In this document: positions 38,338-50,201 of the stretch, in pieces
How the letters are laid out: each line of letters begins with the position of its first letter
How positions within the stretch are numbered: the stretch's first letter is position 1
Assembly: GCF_005871085.1 (NCBI RefSeq)
Contig: NZ_VAUP01000005.1
Span: forward strand, 62,001 to 126,000
Origin: Xanthobacter autotrophicus
Lineage (GTDB): Bacteria; Pseudomonadota; Alphaproteobacteria; Rhizobiales; Xanthobacteraceae
Length of the DNA stretch: 64,000 nt
Direction: 5' to 3'
Notes under the pieces: generated by a model
Seen by the model: only the letters and a program-made list of their open reading frames with translations
Database searches by the model: none
Told to the model about the DNA's origin: nothing
Position numbers and translations under genes: made by a program

Positions 38338-39069
38338 CTACCGGTAGTTCACCCAGAACACACCCACGGTGGGGGCGGCCGCCCGCAGCGTCGCATCGCT
38401 GGAGGCAATGCTCCGGGGGCCGGACAGCCGCGCAGTGGACTGGTCCGAGGCGGTGGCCGAAAGCGCCAGCTGCACGCCGAGGGTGCAGCCGCCGCCCAGG
38501 TTACCCAGCCGTCCGCCGCGCCAGTCCGCCACCACGCCGCCGCCATTGCCACCGAAGCCCTGCACCCGGAACGGCTTGCCGTTGGCCTTCTCCAGATCCG
38601 CGAGGGTGGAGCCGATGGCGATGCCGTTCACGCTCCAGGCGGAGGATTCGGTGAAGGCCACCCGGCGCGGGTTCACCATGTCGATGGCGTCCTTCCAGGC
38701 GATCTCAAGGCTCAGCGCCGGATCGTTGGGCAGGAGCACGAGGCCGGGCGAGGTGCTGCCGTCGGGGGAGATGATGTTGCCGGTCACCACATTGGCCTGG
38801 CCGAAATCGGCGGCGATGTTGACGGCGCTGGTGTTGGGCGCGAACGGGCCGGCGCACTGGAACTGGCGCGGACCGGCGGTGGGCCGTGGGATGTTGACCA
38901 CCGTCTCCGAATAGTCGCCGAACGCGTCGGACTGCTTCACCACCCCGGTGCCCCAGCTGTCCGGATTGCCCTGGCAGGCCGCAAGGAGCAGGGCCGAGGC
39001 AAGGACCACGGCTGCGGCGGGACGGGTGCCGGGAGCGGCAGGACGAGCAAAGGGGCGACGCTGGGCCAT
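38338..39069 (-). CDS. Putative lipoprotein, unknown function
   Basis: 243 residues. The N-terminus is a lipoprotein signal with lipobox LLAAC (Cys near 32). The mature part contains STLADLEKANGKPF, resembling a segment of exported alphaproteobacterial hypotheticals, and a Gly-rich stretch (GFGGNGGGVV). It is predicted to be anchored in the outer or inner membrane facing the periplasm. It is convergent with the GtrA-like gene. Confidence 0.75.
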   Translation of the reverse strand: MAQRRPFARPAAPGTRPAAAVVLASALLLAACQGNPDSWGTGVVKQSDAFGDYSETVVNIPRPTAGPRQFQCAGPFAPNTSAVNIAADFGQANVVTGNIISPDGSTSPGLVLLPNDPALSLEIAWKDAIDMVNPRRVAFTESSAWSVNGIAIGSTLADLEKANGKPFRVQGFGGNGGGVVADWRGGRLGNLGGGCTLGVQLALSATASDQSTARLSGPRSIASSDATLRAAAPTVGVFWVNYR

Positions 39070-39169
39070 GGCTGCCTTCTAGACGGGACGAGGAGCGGCT
39101 GGTTGTCCCCGGCCTGCCGCGGTGCCGCCGCGTAAAACGCCAAGGATCGTCCGTGCCAAAGGCCCTTCT

Positions 39170-39222
39170 TAGAGCGTTTTCGAGCCAAGGGGATACCGGC
39201 TCACGTGAAGAAATCGCGCCGA
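39170..39222 (+). repeat. Dispersed alphaproteobacterial intergenic repeat, copy 2
   Basis: It reads AGAGCGTTTTCGAGCCAAGG, then GGATACCGGCTCACGTGAAG. It aligns with the minus-strand copy at 9740-9810 across the GCGTTTTCGAGC, GGATACCGG and CGTGAAGAA blocks. Here it lies in a non-coding gap, its usual setting. Confidence 0.7.
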
Positions 39223-39332
39223 CGCGCACCTGCTGCGCACCGTCCGGGCGCCGGCGAGAAGAAAAAACCCTTTGAATTACTGCTTGTTGTCCGGTGACGA
39301 AGCCATAATGGGCCGTCGGCGCGCCGGCCGCT

Positions 39333-39893
39333 TCACTCCGCCAGTTCGCGCGTCAGACAGTTCCACCACGCCTCGACCTCGCGCAGGCTGGCCGGCGCGA
39401 TCTGGGCGAGATCGCCGACAAAGCCGTCCCACTGGTCGCGCACCGTTGGGGAAACCGAGGTGAGCACGCAGATTTCCGCCGCCACCGCCGCGTGGAAGGC
39501 GCTGGTGAGGCCGCGTCCCTCCGCCTCCTGACGGCCGAACTTGGAGAGGATGACCACCGTGTCGGAGAGGTCGCCGCCCTCGTCAAGGCGCGCGGCGATG
39601 GCCCGCTCCACGCCGGCGGAGGCGGCCGCGAGCCCGGCTGGGTCAAGGCTGCACCCGGACGCGCCGGGGCCGAGATTCTGGTGCAGGCGGTTGGTCTCGC
39701 CGGAGACGAGGTCGAGCAAAAGCACGTCCTCATGGGCGCAGCCGGGGGGCAGATGCTCCACCACGCCCAGGATGCGCACGCCGGACGCACGCAGCCCGTC
39801 GGCAGCCTCAATGAGGAGGGACTGGATCTTTTCCCGGTCCGCCCCCTGCAAGGCGAGGATCATCGCGCGCTCAGCCGCCATCCCCAGATCCAT
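39333..39893 (-). CDS. DUF2478-type putative NTP-binding protein
   Basis: 186 residues. The pattern (AMILALQGADREKIQSLLIE, then VVILSKFGRQEAEGRGL) matches, as I remember it, the DUF2478 family of small nucleotide-binding proteins often found near molybdenum transport or nitrogen-fixation genes. Here it stands alone, with three TATATCAT elements upstream that may control it or the divergent DUF930 gene. The function is unknown; the family call is from memory. Confidence 0.65.
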   Translation of the reverse strand: MDLGMAAERAMILALQGADREKIQSLLIEAADGLRASGVRILGVVEHLPPGCAHEDVLLLDLVSGETNRLHQNLGPGASGCSLDPAGLAAASAGVERAIAARLDEGGDLSDTVVILSKFGRQEAEGRGLTSAFHAAVAAEICVLTSVSPTVRDQWDGFVGDLAQIAPASLREVEAWWNCLTRELAE

Positions 39894-40193
39894 TCCTGCG
39901 GTCCACCTTCGCGGGACCTTATATCATCAGCATCGGTCGTTGACCGACGCCCAGTGGGTACGCTCGAGTGCCGCAGAGGCTCGAGCGATGGCCCGTGCGT
40001 CAAGCTCACAGACCATCGAACTTATATCATCAGCCGCACCTCCCGCGAGGCCGCCAAAGCTATATCATGACCAGCATAACACAGGTCGCAGCGTGGGAAA
40101 CGGGTCACATCTTCGCGCAGTCCGTCCCACCGCTGCCACGACTTTCTATTATGCGCACGGCTTCGGGACTTTCAGCCGTGGATGTGAACCCTC
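39894..40193. promoter_or_regulatory. Divergent region with three TATATCAT elements
   Basis: CTTATATCATCAGC occurs exactly twice (39918-39931 and 40021-40034), and CTATATCATGACCAGC begins at 40060. All three lie in the same direction between the DUF2478 and DUF930 genes and stand out from the surrounding GC-rich DNA. Confidence 0.5.
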
Positions 40194-40691
40194 GTGAAGC
40201 GCCTATTGCCAACGCTCCTCTTGCCAACGCTCCTCTTGCCGACGCTGCTTTTGCCAGCCTTCGTTACCCTGTCGCTCGCCGCCCTCCCGGCGACAGCCGA
40301 GGCGGCGCACAAGCACGCCCATACCAAAAAGAGCCATTCCCACACTGCCCAGCCCGACAACGGCCAGCCGAATCGGGACGCGGCGATGCTGCATGTGGAC
40401 CTTCCCACCCGCATCGAGCAGCGTTGCAACGCCCGCGCCATGGGCACGGTGGGGCGCGAGCATGCCGACATGCAGCCCGAGGAAACCGTGGCCTATGCCT
40501 TCGCCGACCCGCAGTTGGGGGAGGCCTCCATCAGCGCGCCGGGGGCCGCCATCCGCAGCCATGGGCACTGGTACCACCTCTCCTACACCTGCCACACCAG
40601 CGCCGACGGCATGGACGTGGACACCTTCAGCTACACCCTTGGCGCCGAGGTGCCCCGTGACGACTGGTCGGCGCACTCGCTGGTGCCGTAG
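40194..40691 (+). CDS. DUF930-like exported protein with repeat-built signal peptide
   Basis: 165 residues starting at a GTG. The signal peptide is built from a repeated LLPTL unit (RLLPTLLLPTLLLPTLLLPA) encoded by 15-base tandem repeats. The mature part begins with a His-rich stretch (KHAHTKKSHSHT) and continues with LPTRIEQRCNARAMG, which I associate with DUF930 proteins of alphaproteobacteria. Two cysteines could form a disulfide. The His-rich stretch could bind metal. Function unknown. Confidence 0.75.
   Translation: MKRLLPTLLLPTLLLPTLLLPAFVTLSLAALPATAEAAHKHAHTKKSHSHTAQPDNGQPNRDAAMLHVDLPTRIEQRCNARAMGTVGREHADMQPEETVAYAFADPQLGEASISAPGAAIRSHGHWYHLSYTCHTSADGMDVDTFSYTLGAEVPRDDWSAHSLVP
40203..40259 (+). 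repeat. 15-base tandem repeats in a signal-peptide coding segment
   Basis: Units CTATTGCCAACGCTC, CTCTTGCCAACGCTC and CTCTTGCCGACGCTG start at 40203, 40218 and 40233, with a partial fourth at 40248. They are in frame and encode LLPTL-type units. Confidence 0.85.
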
Positions 40692-40723
40692 GGTTTTCGG
40701 TCTTGAATGGCCGCAACGAACCC

Positions 40724-41353
40724 TCAGTGGATCGTTTCGGTATAGACGAACTTGGGCATGCGCCAGCCGAACCGCAGGGCGAGCATCCGCATCCCCAATC
40801 CGAGCACCATGACCCCGACGGTGAGGGGATCGTGTGGCAGATCCAGCGCCTTGCCCGCCATGTAAAGGCCGCCGGTCACGATGGATACGGTGCCGTAGAG
40901 TTCGGCCCGGAACAGCAACGGCACGTCCGCGCACAGCACGTCGCGCAGGACCCCGCCGACGCAGCCGGTGATCATCCCGGCGGCGATCACAACCACCACC
41001 GGCATGTCGAGGCTCATGGCCACGTTGCAGCCGATGACGGTGAACACCACCAGCCCCACCGCATCGAGGAACAGGAAGACGTACCGCAAATGGCGCATGT
41101 AGCGCGCCACCATGATGGTCGCCAGCGCCGCACCGCAGGTGATCAGCAGGTATTCCGGATGCTGCACCCAGGACAGGGGATGCCGGCCCAGCAGCACGTC
41201 GCGCACCGAGCCGCCGCCGAGCGCCGTGACCGAGCCGAGCAGGCATACGCCCACCCAGTCCATCTCCCGTCGTCCCGCCGCCAGCGCGGCCGTCATTGCC
41301 TCCGCCACAATGGCGACGATGTAGAGAACCTTGAGAAGATCCGCCGTCTCCAT
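40724..41353 (-). CDS. TRIC/UPF0126 (YadS-like) cation channel family protein
   Basis: 209 residues with two homologous halves, each holding a GGG/GG-VRD-type motif (GGGSVRDVLLG and GGVLRDVLC), the signature of UPF0126, whose structures resemble eukaryotic trimeric intracellular cation channels. About seven hydrophobic helices are present. It is probably an inner-membrane ion channel or transporter; in bacteria the substrate is unsettled. It is transcribed alone, convergent with the DUF930 gene. Confidence 0.88.
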   Translation of the reverse strand: METADLLKVLYIVAIVAEAMTAALAAGRREMDWVGVCLLGSVTALGGGSVRDVLLGRHPLSWVQHPEYLLITCGAALATIMVARYMRHLRYVFLFLDAVGLVVFTVIGCNVAMSLDMPVVVVIAAGMITGCVGGVLRDVLCADVPLLFRAELYGTVSIVTGGLYMAGKALDLPHDPLTVGVMVLGLGMRMLALRFGWRMPKFVYTETIH

Positions 41354-41424
41354 ACCTGCCTCCCCGCCCCGCCTCGATCCGCCGGGCGTAGCACGGGTGC
41401 CGCGGGACGGGCGAGCGGGGCGCC

Positions 41425-44025
41425 TTACCCCTTCGAGCGCCGCCCGCCCTTGCGGTAGCCCTTGGTCCCGGGATCGGGGCGCGGGCCGGGGCGGAAGGTG
41501 TCTTCCGTGATGGGCACGGCGCGGTCGGAGCCGGGACCCATGTCGTCGAGGGAGGGCTTGTGGGCGCGGGTGACCGGCGCGGCATAGGACGCCTGCTCCT
41601 CGCCCATCCCCTCCTGGTCTGCACCCGCGCGCGGCTTGCGCGCCGCCCCGCGACCGCGCGGCAGGAGCTTGCCGGCGTCCTCCTTGGGCGGCATGTTCGC
41701 CGCCTTGCCATATTTGCGCGGCCCCCGGAAGCCGCCGGACTTGTCCTCCACCGCCTCCTGCCGGGCGAGGGGATCGTCGGCCACAGCAAGCTCGGTGGCC
41801 TCCAGCCGGCGGATCTCGTCGCGCAGCCGGGCGGCGGTCTCGAAGTCGAGGTCGGCGGCGGCGGCGCGCATGCGCTTCTCCAGGTCCGCCATGACCGCCT
41901 TGAGGTTGTGGCCGAAGGCCGCCCCCTCCTCCGCCAGGCCCGCGTCCACTTGCACGTGGTCGCGCTCGTAGACGGAATTGAGAATGTCGCCGATGGCCTT
42001 CTTCACGCTCTCCGGCGTGATGCCGTGCTCAACATTGTAGGCCATCTGCTTTTCGCGGCGGCGAGAGGTCTCCGCCATGGCCCGCTCCATGGAGCCGGTG
42101 ACCCGGTCGGCATAGAGGATGACCCGCCCGTCCACGTTGCGGGCGGCGCGGCCGATGGTCTGTACCAGCGAGGTCTCCGAGCGCAGGAAACCCTCCTTGT
42201 CCGCGTCCAGGATGGCGACCAGCCCGCACTCGGGGATATCGAGCCCCTCGCGCAGCAGGTTGATGCCGATGAGCGCGTCAAACGCCCCGAGCCTGAGGTC
42301 GCGGATGATCTCGATGCGCTCGATGGTGTCGATATCGGAATGCATGTAGCGCACGCGGATACCGTGCTCGTGCAGATATTCGGTGAGGTCCTCGGCCATG
42401 CGCTTGGTCAGCACGGTCACCAGCGTGCGGTAGCCCTTGGCCGCAAAGGCACGCACCTCCCCCAGAAGATCGTCCACCTGGGTGCGGGCGGGGCGCACCT
42501 CCACCGGCGGATCGATGAGGCCGGTGGGCCGGATCACCTGCTCCACGAACACGCCGCCGGTCTTCTCCATCTCCCAGGTGCCGGGGGTGGCGGAGACATG
42601 GACGGTCTGCGGCCGCATGGCCTCCCATTCCTCGAACCTGAGCGGGCGGTTGTCCATGCAGCTCGGCAGGCGGAAGCCGTATTCCGCCAGCGTCGCCTTG
42701 CGGCGGAAGTCGCCGCGATACATGGCGCCAATCTGCGGCACGGTCACATGGCTCTCGTCGATGAAGACGAGGGAATTGTCCGGCACATATTCGAACAGGG
42801 TGGGCGGCGGCTCGCCGGGCTTCCTGCCGGTGAGCCAGCGCGAATAATTCTCGATGCCGGCGCAGCTTCCGGTGGCCTCCATCATCTCCAGGTCGTAGCG
42901 GGTGCGCTGCTCCAGCCGCTGGGCCTCCAGAAGGCGGCCCATCTTGTAGAGCTCGTCGAGCCGCATCTTCAGCTCGGCCTTGATGCCGGTGATGGCCTGG
43001 ATCAGCGTGGGGCGCGGGGTGACGTAATGGGAGGCGGCGTAGACGCGCACGCTCTTCATGTCGCCGCTCTTGTGGCCAGTGAGCGGGTCGAACTCGGCGA
43101 TGCTCTCCACCTCGTCGCCGAACAAAGAGACGCGCCAGGCGCGATCCTCATAATGGGCGGGGAAGATCTCCACGCTGTCGCCGCGCACCCGGAAGGTGCC
43201 GCGGGCGAAATCCGACTGGATGCGCTTGTATTGCAGGGCCACCAGATCGGCGAGCAGGCCGCGCTGGTCGATGCGCTCGCCCACCTTAATGTCGAAGGTC
43301 ATGGCCGAATAGGTCTCGACCGAGCCAATGCCGTAGATGCACGACACCGAGGCGACGATGATCACATCGTCGCGCTCCAGCAGAGCGCGGGTCGCCGCAT
43401 GGCGCATGCGGTCGATCTGCTCATTGATGGACGATTCCTTCTCGATATAGGTATCCGTCCGGGGCACATAGGCTTCCGGCTGGTAGTAATCGTAGTAGGA
43501 GACGAAATACTCCACCGCATTGTCGGGGAAGAAGCTCTTGAACTCGCCGTAGAGCTGGGCGGCCAGCGTCTTGTTGGGCGCAAGCACGATGGCCGGGCGC
43601 TGGAGCTGCTCGATCACCTTGGCCATGGTGAAGGTCTTACCCGAGCCGGTGACGCCCAGCAGCACCTGGTCGCGCTCCCCCGCCTGCGCCTGCGCGCACA
43701 GCTCGGCGATGGCCGCGGGCTGGTCGCCGGCGGGCTCGAAATCGCTCTTCATGGTGAAGCGCACGCCGCCCTCGGACTTCTCCGGGCGCGGCGGGCGATG
43801 GGGCACCCAGGTCTGGCCGTTGACCTCCGGCCGCCCGCTCTCGATCAGCTGCGACAGCGCCTGCACCGTGGCGGAGGCGCCGGCGGACGCGAAGTCGAGG
43901 CTCAGGTCCCCCGGCGCGAGCCCGAGGGACTGTGCGAGTTCAGGATCAAGCGCCTGCTGGGGCGCCGGCTCGAAATGACGCTGGGAGCGCTCTCCGAGCT
44001 TACCGGGACGGGATGCTTTGGCCAT
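41425..44025 (-). CDS. uvrB: Excinuclease ABC subunit B
   Basis: 866 residues from the ATG at 44025. The Walker A motif is [12 protein letters not shown], the beta-hairpin region follows ([13 protein letters not shown]), and the helicase motifs include [11 protein letters not shown] and [14 protein letters not shown] domain for UvrC contact lies near the C-terminus ([20 protein letters not shown]). About 90 extra residues precede the core ([15 protein letters not shown]) and over 120 follow the UVR motif, both common in Rhizobiales. It takes part in nucleotide-excision repair in the cytosol. Confidence 0.97.
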   Translation of the reverse strand: MAKASRPGKLGERSQRHFEPAPQQALDPELAQSLGLAPGDLSLDFASAGASATVQALSQLIESGRPEVNGQTWVPHRPPRPEKSEGGVRFTMKSDFEPAGDQPAAIAELCAQAQAGERDQVLLGVTGSGKTFTMAKVIEQLQRPAIVLAPNKTLAAQLYGEFKSFFPDNAVEYFVSYYDYYQPEAYVPRTDTYIEKESSINEQIDRMRHAATRALLERDDVIIVASVSCIYGIGSVETYSAMTFDIKVGERIDQRGLLADLVALQYKRIQSDFARGTFRVRGDSVEIFPAHYEDRAWRVSLFGDEVESIAEFDPLTGHKSGDMKSVRVYAASHYVTPRPTLIQAITGIKAELKMRLDELYKMGRLLEAQRLEQRTRYDLEMMEATGSCAGIENYSRWLTGRKPGEPPPTLFEYVPDNSLVFIDESHVTVPQIGAMYRGDFRRKATLAEYGFRLPSCMDNRPLRFEEWEAMRPQTVHVSATPGTWEMEKTGGVFVEQVIRPTGLIDPPVEVRPARTQVDDLLGEVRAFAAKGYRTLVTVLTKRMAEDLTEYLHEHGIRVRYMHSDIDTIERIEIIRDLRLGAFDALIGINLLREGLDIPECGLVAILDADKEGFLRSETSLVQTIGRAARNVDGRVILYADRVTGSMERAMAETSRRREKQMAYNVEHGITPESVKKAIGDILNSVYERDHVQVDAGLAEEGAAFGHNLKAVMADLEKRMRAAAADLDFETAARLRDEIRRLEATELAVADDPLARQEAVEDKSGGFRGPRKYGKAANMPPKEDAGKLLPRGRGAARKPRAGADQEGMGEEQASYAAPVTRAHKPSLDDMGPGSDRAVPITEDTFRPGPRPDPGTKGYRKGGRRSKG

Positions 44026-44290
44026 GGGGGGAATATGGGGGCGATCCCCCCGCAAGGAAAGACGCAGGGTGCAAGACCGCGCGTCGCCAAAGCTCCGAAC
44101 AGGCCATGCCTTCAGCGGCGCACAACCGACACCCATCGGCTGCACTGGCAAAATACAACCCAAACATGTCGCGCCTGCTCTCACAAGCAGTCCATGCCCA
44201 AAGCAGGGGGCTACCATGAATCGCATGGGGGCGGAGGTCGGCCAGATCCTGTGGTAAGGGCAGCACATCCCAGTCTGGATGCCCTGCCCC

Positions 44291-44653
44291 ATGCCCTCCT
44301 TCACCACGCTCCTGCCACCCCAAATCCTCCCCATCGTGATGCTGGTCGCCTCCAACGTCTTCATGACGTTCGCCTGGTACGGGCATCTCAAGCACAAGTC
44401 GGCGCCGCTGGTGCTGGCGATTCTCGCCAGCTGGGGCATCGCATTTTTTGAGTATTGCCTCGCCGTGCCGGCCAACCGCTTCGGGTCCGAGGTCTATTCC
44501 ACGGCCCAGCTCAAGACCATGCAGGAGGTCATCACCCTCCTCGTCTTCGCCGGCTTCTCGGTGCTCTACCTGAAAGAGCCGCTGGGCTGGAACCACCTCG
44601 TGGGGTTCGCCTTCATCTCGGCCGGGGCCTTCTTCATCTTCCACAAGTTCTGA
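44291..44653 (+). CDS. DUF486 / DMT-like small membrane protein
   Basis: 120 residues from the ATG at 44291 (an ATG at 44279 would add four). Four helices, with the family pattern [26 protein letters not shown] and [10 protein letters not shown], match the DUF486 group, which resembles half a drug/metabolite transporter. It probably dimerises in the inner membrane. Substrate unknown. It is divergent from uvrB and convergent with the deaminase gene. Confidence 0.85.
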   Translation: MPSFTTLLPPQILPIVMLVASNVFMTFAWYGHLKHKSAPLVLAILASWGIAFFEYCLAVPANRFGSEVYSTAQLKTMQEVITLLVFAGFSVLYLKEPLGWNHLVGFAFISAGAFFIFHKF

Positions 44654-44671
44654 GCGTCGGCGCTCCCGCCG

Positions 44672-46036
44672 TCAGGACGGCGCCAGCGCCGCCAGCTCGG
44701 CGGCGAAGGCGTTGTGCTGCCGCACGGTCGACGGCAGGTCGATAGTGAGAAGGCGGCCGTCGCGCACCACCACGCGGCCGTTGATGACGCTCAGGCTCAC
44801 CTGCTGCGGCGCGCAGAACAGGAGCGCCGCCACCGGATCGTGGAGCGCCCCGGCATAGGCCAGCGCCGACATGTCGAAGGCGACGAAATCCGCCGCCAAG
44901 TCCGGGGCGAGGGCACCGATGTCGTCCCGTCCCAGCACCCGCGCGCCGCCCAGCGTCGCCAGCTCCAGCGCCGTGCGCGCGCTCATGGCGTCGGGGCCGA
45001 AGGCGACGCGCTGGAGCAGCATGGCCTGGCGCGCCTCGGCCAGAAGATGGCCGCTGTCGTTGGAGGCCGAACCATCCACCCCGAGGCCCACCGGGATGCC
45101 TTCCGCGCGGAACCGCTTCACCGGCGCGATGCCCGAAGCAAGCCGCATGTTGGAGCACGGGCAATGGGCGATGCCGGTGCCCGTGCGGGCGAACAGGGCG
45201 ATGCCTGCCTCGTCCAGCTTCACGCAGTGGGCGTGCCACACGTCCGGCCCGACCCAGCCCAGCTCGCGGACATAGTCGGTGGGGCCCATGCCGAAGGTCT
45301 TGTGGGAAAAGGCGATGTCCGAATCGTTCTCGGCGAGGTGGGTGTGCAGGGTCAGGCCGTTGGCGCGGGCGAGACGGAGCGTATCCCGCATCAGGTCGTG
45401 GCTCACGGTGAAGGGCGAGCACGGCGCCAGCACCACCCGCAGCATGGAGAAGCGGGCCGGGTCATGATAGGCGCCGATGAGACGCTCGGCGTCCTTCATG
45501 ACGAAGCCCTCGTCCTCCACCACCCGGTCTGGAGGCAGGCCGCCCTTGCTCTCGCCCACGCTCATGGAGCCGCGGGCGGCGTGGAAACGCATGCCGATCC
45601 GTCGTGCGGCGCGGATGGAATCGTCGAGCCGCACGCCGTTGGGGTAGATGTAGAGGTGGTCCGACGAGGTGGTGCAGCCGGAGAGAATGAGCTCCGCCAT
45701 GGCGGTGAGGGTTGCCGTCTCCACCATCTCGCCGGTCAGCCCCGCCCACAGCGGATAGAGCGCGCGCAGCCAATCGAACAATTCGCCGTCCTGCGCCGCC
45801 GGCACCGCGCGGGTCAGGCTCTGCACCATGTGGTGGTGGGTGTTGACGAGGCCGGGGATCACCACATGGCCGGCAAGATCGATGATCTCGTCCGCCTGCG
45901 CCGGCAGGTCGGCGGCGCGCCCCACCGCGACGATGCGCCCGTTTTCCGCATAGAGCCCACCGCCCGGGATCTCCCGGCGCTCTCCATCCATGGTGACGAG
46001 GACGAGGGCGTTGCGGGCAAGCAGCGTCTGGGCCAT
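44672..46036 (-). CDS. Amidohydrolase, probably 8-oxoguanine deaminase-like
   Basis: 454 residues. Metal-dependent amidohydrolase (cytosine/guanine deaminase branch) with the metal ligands in NTHHHMVQSL, HTHLAEN, HAHCVKLDEAG and DGSASNDSG. The NCBI-type annotation of close relatives is usually 8-oxoguanine deaminase, which converts 8-oxoguanine to urate; hydroxy-triazine or S-adenosylhomocysteine deaminases are close alternatives. Start at 46036. It lies downstream of the sugar dehydrogenase with a hairpin between, so co-transcription is unsure. Confidence 0.85.
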   Translation of the reverse strand: MAQTLLARNALVLVTMDGERREIPGGGLYAENGRIVAVGRAADLPAQADEIIDLAGHVVIPGLVNTHHHMVQSLTRAVPAAQDGELFDWLRALYPLWAGLTGEMVETATLTAMAELILSGCTTSSDHLYIYPNGVRLDDSIRAARRIGMRFHAARGSMSVGESKGGLPPDRVVEDEGFVMKDAERLIGAYHDPARFSMLRVVLAPCSPFTVSHDLMRDTLRLARANGLTLHTHLAENDSDIAFSHKTFGMGPTDYVRELGWVGPDVWHAHCVKLDEAGIALFARTGTGIAHCPCSNMRLASGIAPVKRFRAEGIPVGLGVDGSASNDSGHLLAEARQAMLLQRVAFGPDAMSARTALELATLGGARVLGRDDIGALAPDLAADFVAFDMSALAYAGALHDPVAALLFCAPQQVSLSVINGRVVVRDGRLLTIDLPSTVRQHNAFAAELAALAPS

Positions 46037-46112
46037 GGGGTCTCCGCGGAACAGGACGCCCGGCATGAGAAGCCAGACGCCATCGGCGACCCGATGTTAG
46101 GGGCGATGGAGA

Positions 46113-46145
46113 CCCAATGGAATCCCGTCGGAGGCCCTCATTGGG
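46113..46145 (-). terminator. Weak hairpin between sugar dehydrogenase and deaminase genes
   Basis: CCCAATG (46113-46119) pairs with CATTGGG (46139-46145). No U-tract; it may only attenuate. Confidence 0.35.
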
Positions 46146-46148
46146 CCC

Positions 46149-47393
46149 TCATTTTGCGGCGGCGGGCACCACGCGCAGGATCTCGCCGGTGTCGTCGGTG
46201 GCGAGCCACAATGCCCCGTCCGGCCCCTGCCGCACGTCGCGGATGCGCTTGCCCAGCGGCAGGCGTTCTTCGCCGGCAATGGCGCCATTGCGGACCTTCA
46301 CCTCCACCAGCGCCTGTCCCGCCAGCGCGCCGACGAAGAGCTGGCCCTTGAAGGCGGGCAGCAGATCGGCGGAATAGAAGGCGGCGCCGGAGGGCGCGAT
46401 AGAAGGATCCCAATAGAACAGGGGCTGTTCCATCCCCTCCTTGCGCGTGCCGACGCCGATCTTGGCGCCGGAATAGTGCCGGCCGTAGCCGATGACCGGC
46501 CAGCCGTAATTCTTGCCCGCCTCCGGCCTGTTCACTTCGTCGCCGCCGCGCGGGCCGTGCTCCACGGTCCACAGCCGCCCCGTGGACGGTTCGATGACGC
46601 CACCCTGCACGTTGCGATGGCCATAGCTGAAGATTTCAGGCCTTGCGTCGGGCCGGCCGGGGAACGGATTGTCGGCTGGGATCGAGCCGTCCGGGGCGAT
46701 GCGCACCACCTTACCGAGGGTGGTGGAGAGGTCCTGCGCCTTCATCATCAGGTCGAAGCGGTCACCCAGGGTCACAAACAGCATGCCGTCCGGCGCGAAC
46801 ACGAGGCGCGAGCCAAAATGATTGCCGCCGGAATGGCCCGGCACCTGGCGGAAGATCACCTGAACGTCGCTGAGCCGGCTGAGATCATCGGAGAGGCGCC
46901 CGCGCGCCACGGAGGTGCCGGCGCCGTCCGGGCGCGGCTCGGCATAGCTCAGATAGACAAGGCGGTTGGTGGCAAAGGCGGGGTCGAGAGCCACGTCCAG
47001 CAGCCCGCCCTGCCCCCGCGCCGCCACCTGTGGCACCCCGACGATTGGGGCGCCGAGCTTGCCGGAGGCGTCGACCAGGCGCAGCCGCCCGTCCCGCTCG
47101 GTGACGAGGAGGCGGCCGTCCGGCAGGAAGGCCATGCTCCAGGGATGCTCCAGCCCCGAAGCGAAGGGCACCACCCGTACCTCTTCGCCAGCGAAGCGCC
47201 TCACGGCACCGCCATCATCGGCAGCGAAGGCGAAGGCACCGGCAACGAGCAGGCCGAGCAGCGCCAGCGCGGCAATGGCGGCACGGCGGCCGGGACGGGG
47301 GAAAGAGGAGCGCTGCCGATGATCGCGCCGGGCAAGCACCGCCCCCACCTCACGCGGCAGGGTGCGGAAACGGGGATCGGGGCGCAGCTGCAT
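46149..47393 (-). CDS. PQQ-type aldose sugar dehydrogenase family protein (sorbosone/YliI-like)
   Basis: 414 residues from the ATG at 47393; an ATG at 47429 overlapping the upstream gene is an alternative. After a basic N-terminus one helix (AAIAALALLGLLVAGAFAFA) acts as signal anchor. The rest is the six-bladed soluble glucose dehydrogenase-like propeller: GLEHPWSMAFLPDGR, GQGGLLDVALDP, the catalytic-His region HSGGNHFGSR, YGHRNVQG and EHGPRGGDE. It should oxidise aldoses in the periplasm with PQQ, if the host makes PQQ. Confidence 0.87.
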   Translation of the reverse strand: MQLRPDPRFRTLPREVGAVLARRDHRQRSSFPRPGRRAAIAALALLGLLVAGAFAFAADDGGAVRRFAGEEVRVVPFASGLEHPWSMAFLPDGRLLVTERDGRLRLVDASGKLGAPIVGVPQVAARGQGGLLDVALDPAFATNRLVYLSYAEPRPDGAGTSVARGRLSDDLSRLSDVQVIFRQVPGHSGGNHFGSRLVFAPDGMLFVTLGDRFDLMMKAQDLSTTLGKVVRIAPDGSIPADNPFPGRPDARPEIFSYGHRNVQGGVIEPSTGRLWTVEHGPRGGDEVNRPEAGKNYGWPVIGYGRHYSGAKIGVGTRKEGMEQPLFYWDPSIAPSGAAFYSADLLPAFKGQLFVGALAGQALVEVKVRNGAIAGEERLPLGKRIRDVRQGPDGALWLATDDTGEILRVVPAAAK

Positions 47394-47400
47394 CGCCGGC

Positions 47401-47760
47401 TCAACGCGGCCGGCTGGAGAACTCGGCATCACGGGCAGCCCGTGACCTGGCGCGGACGAGTCGTTGCGCGGCACGGCGACCGACGAGCAGGAGGCTCCCA
47501 GCCATGGCCAGGCCGAGCAGGATGCCGGAATAGTCGATGACGCCGTTGACGATGAGCTGGCTTGCGGCCGCCGCATGCTCCGCGCTCAGCACGAAGGCGA
47601 CGGCGCCGATGGCGAGCATCAGCGCGAAGGTGAGCCCGGCCTGGGCGAGGGCATCGCCCACCTTGTGGTCGCGCACGGCACGGGCGAGCAGCTCCGGATC
47701 AGCGGACGAAACCGCGCCCGGACGATCAAGCCGCCCCGGGTTGAAGTGCCCAACGTCCAT
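47401..47760 (-). CDS. Small membrane protein, unknown function
   Basis: 119 residues from the ATG at 47760. Two membrane helices (GLTFALMLAIGAVAFVLSA and DYSGILLGLAMAGSLLLVG) lie between a polar N-terminus and a basic C-terminus. I do not recognise a family. It ends 7 bases before the sugar dehydrogenase start, so they are probably one transcript. Confidence 0.65.
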   Translation of the reverse strand: MDVGHFNPGRLDRPGAVSSADPELLARAVRDHKVGDALAQAGLTFALMLAIGAVAFVLSAEHAAAASQLIVNGVIDYSGILLGLAMAGSLLLVGRRAAQRLVRARSRAARDAEFSSRPR

Positions 47761-47942
47761 GTCACACCTTCCGGACATGATGATCTCGCTCAGTAGAACG
47801 CAACCAACCAACGTCGACGATTGCGAATCAGTTCCGTCGACACACGCGAGAGTGGAAGGGAATCGTGGCGTGACAGCGGCTTGGCTTCCACACATCATGG
47901 CAAGATGATGTCGTACGCTCACGGAACCGCGATCCATCCCCG

Positions 47943-50066
<2,124 letters not shown>

Positions 50067-50067
50067 T

Positions 50068-50084
50068 CCGGGCACAGCGCCCGG
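50068..50084 (+). terminator. Hairpin after the aspartate aminotransferase gene
   Basis: CCGGGC (50068-50073) pairs with GCCCGG (50079-50084) one base past the stop. The tail is A-rich, not U-rich, so termination in this direction is doubtful. Confidence 0.4.
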
Positions 50085-50201
50085 AAAAAAGGAACTTGTG
50101 GCCCTTTGAAGCGTTGGCGCAGCAGTGAAGTCTGGGCTAAGGCTTCGCCGTCGTCGGGTGCAGGGATCAACCCGCCCGCTTCCCACAGGAGGAACGACAT
50201 C

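Noticed and set aside
41560-44451. 963-residue open frame on the plus strand
   Set aside because: Antisense to uvrB and without recognisable motifs.
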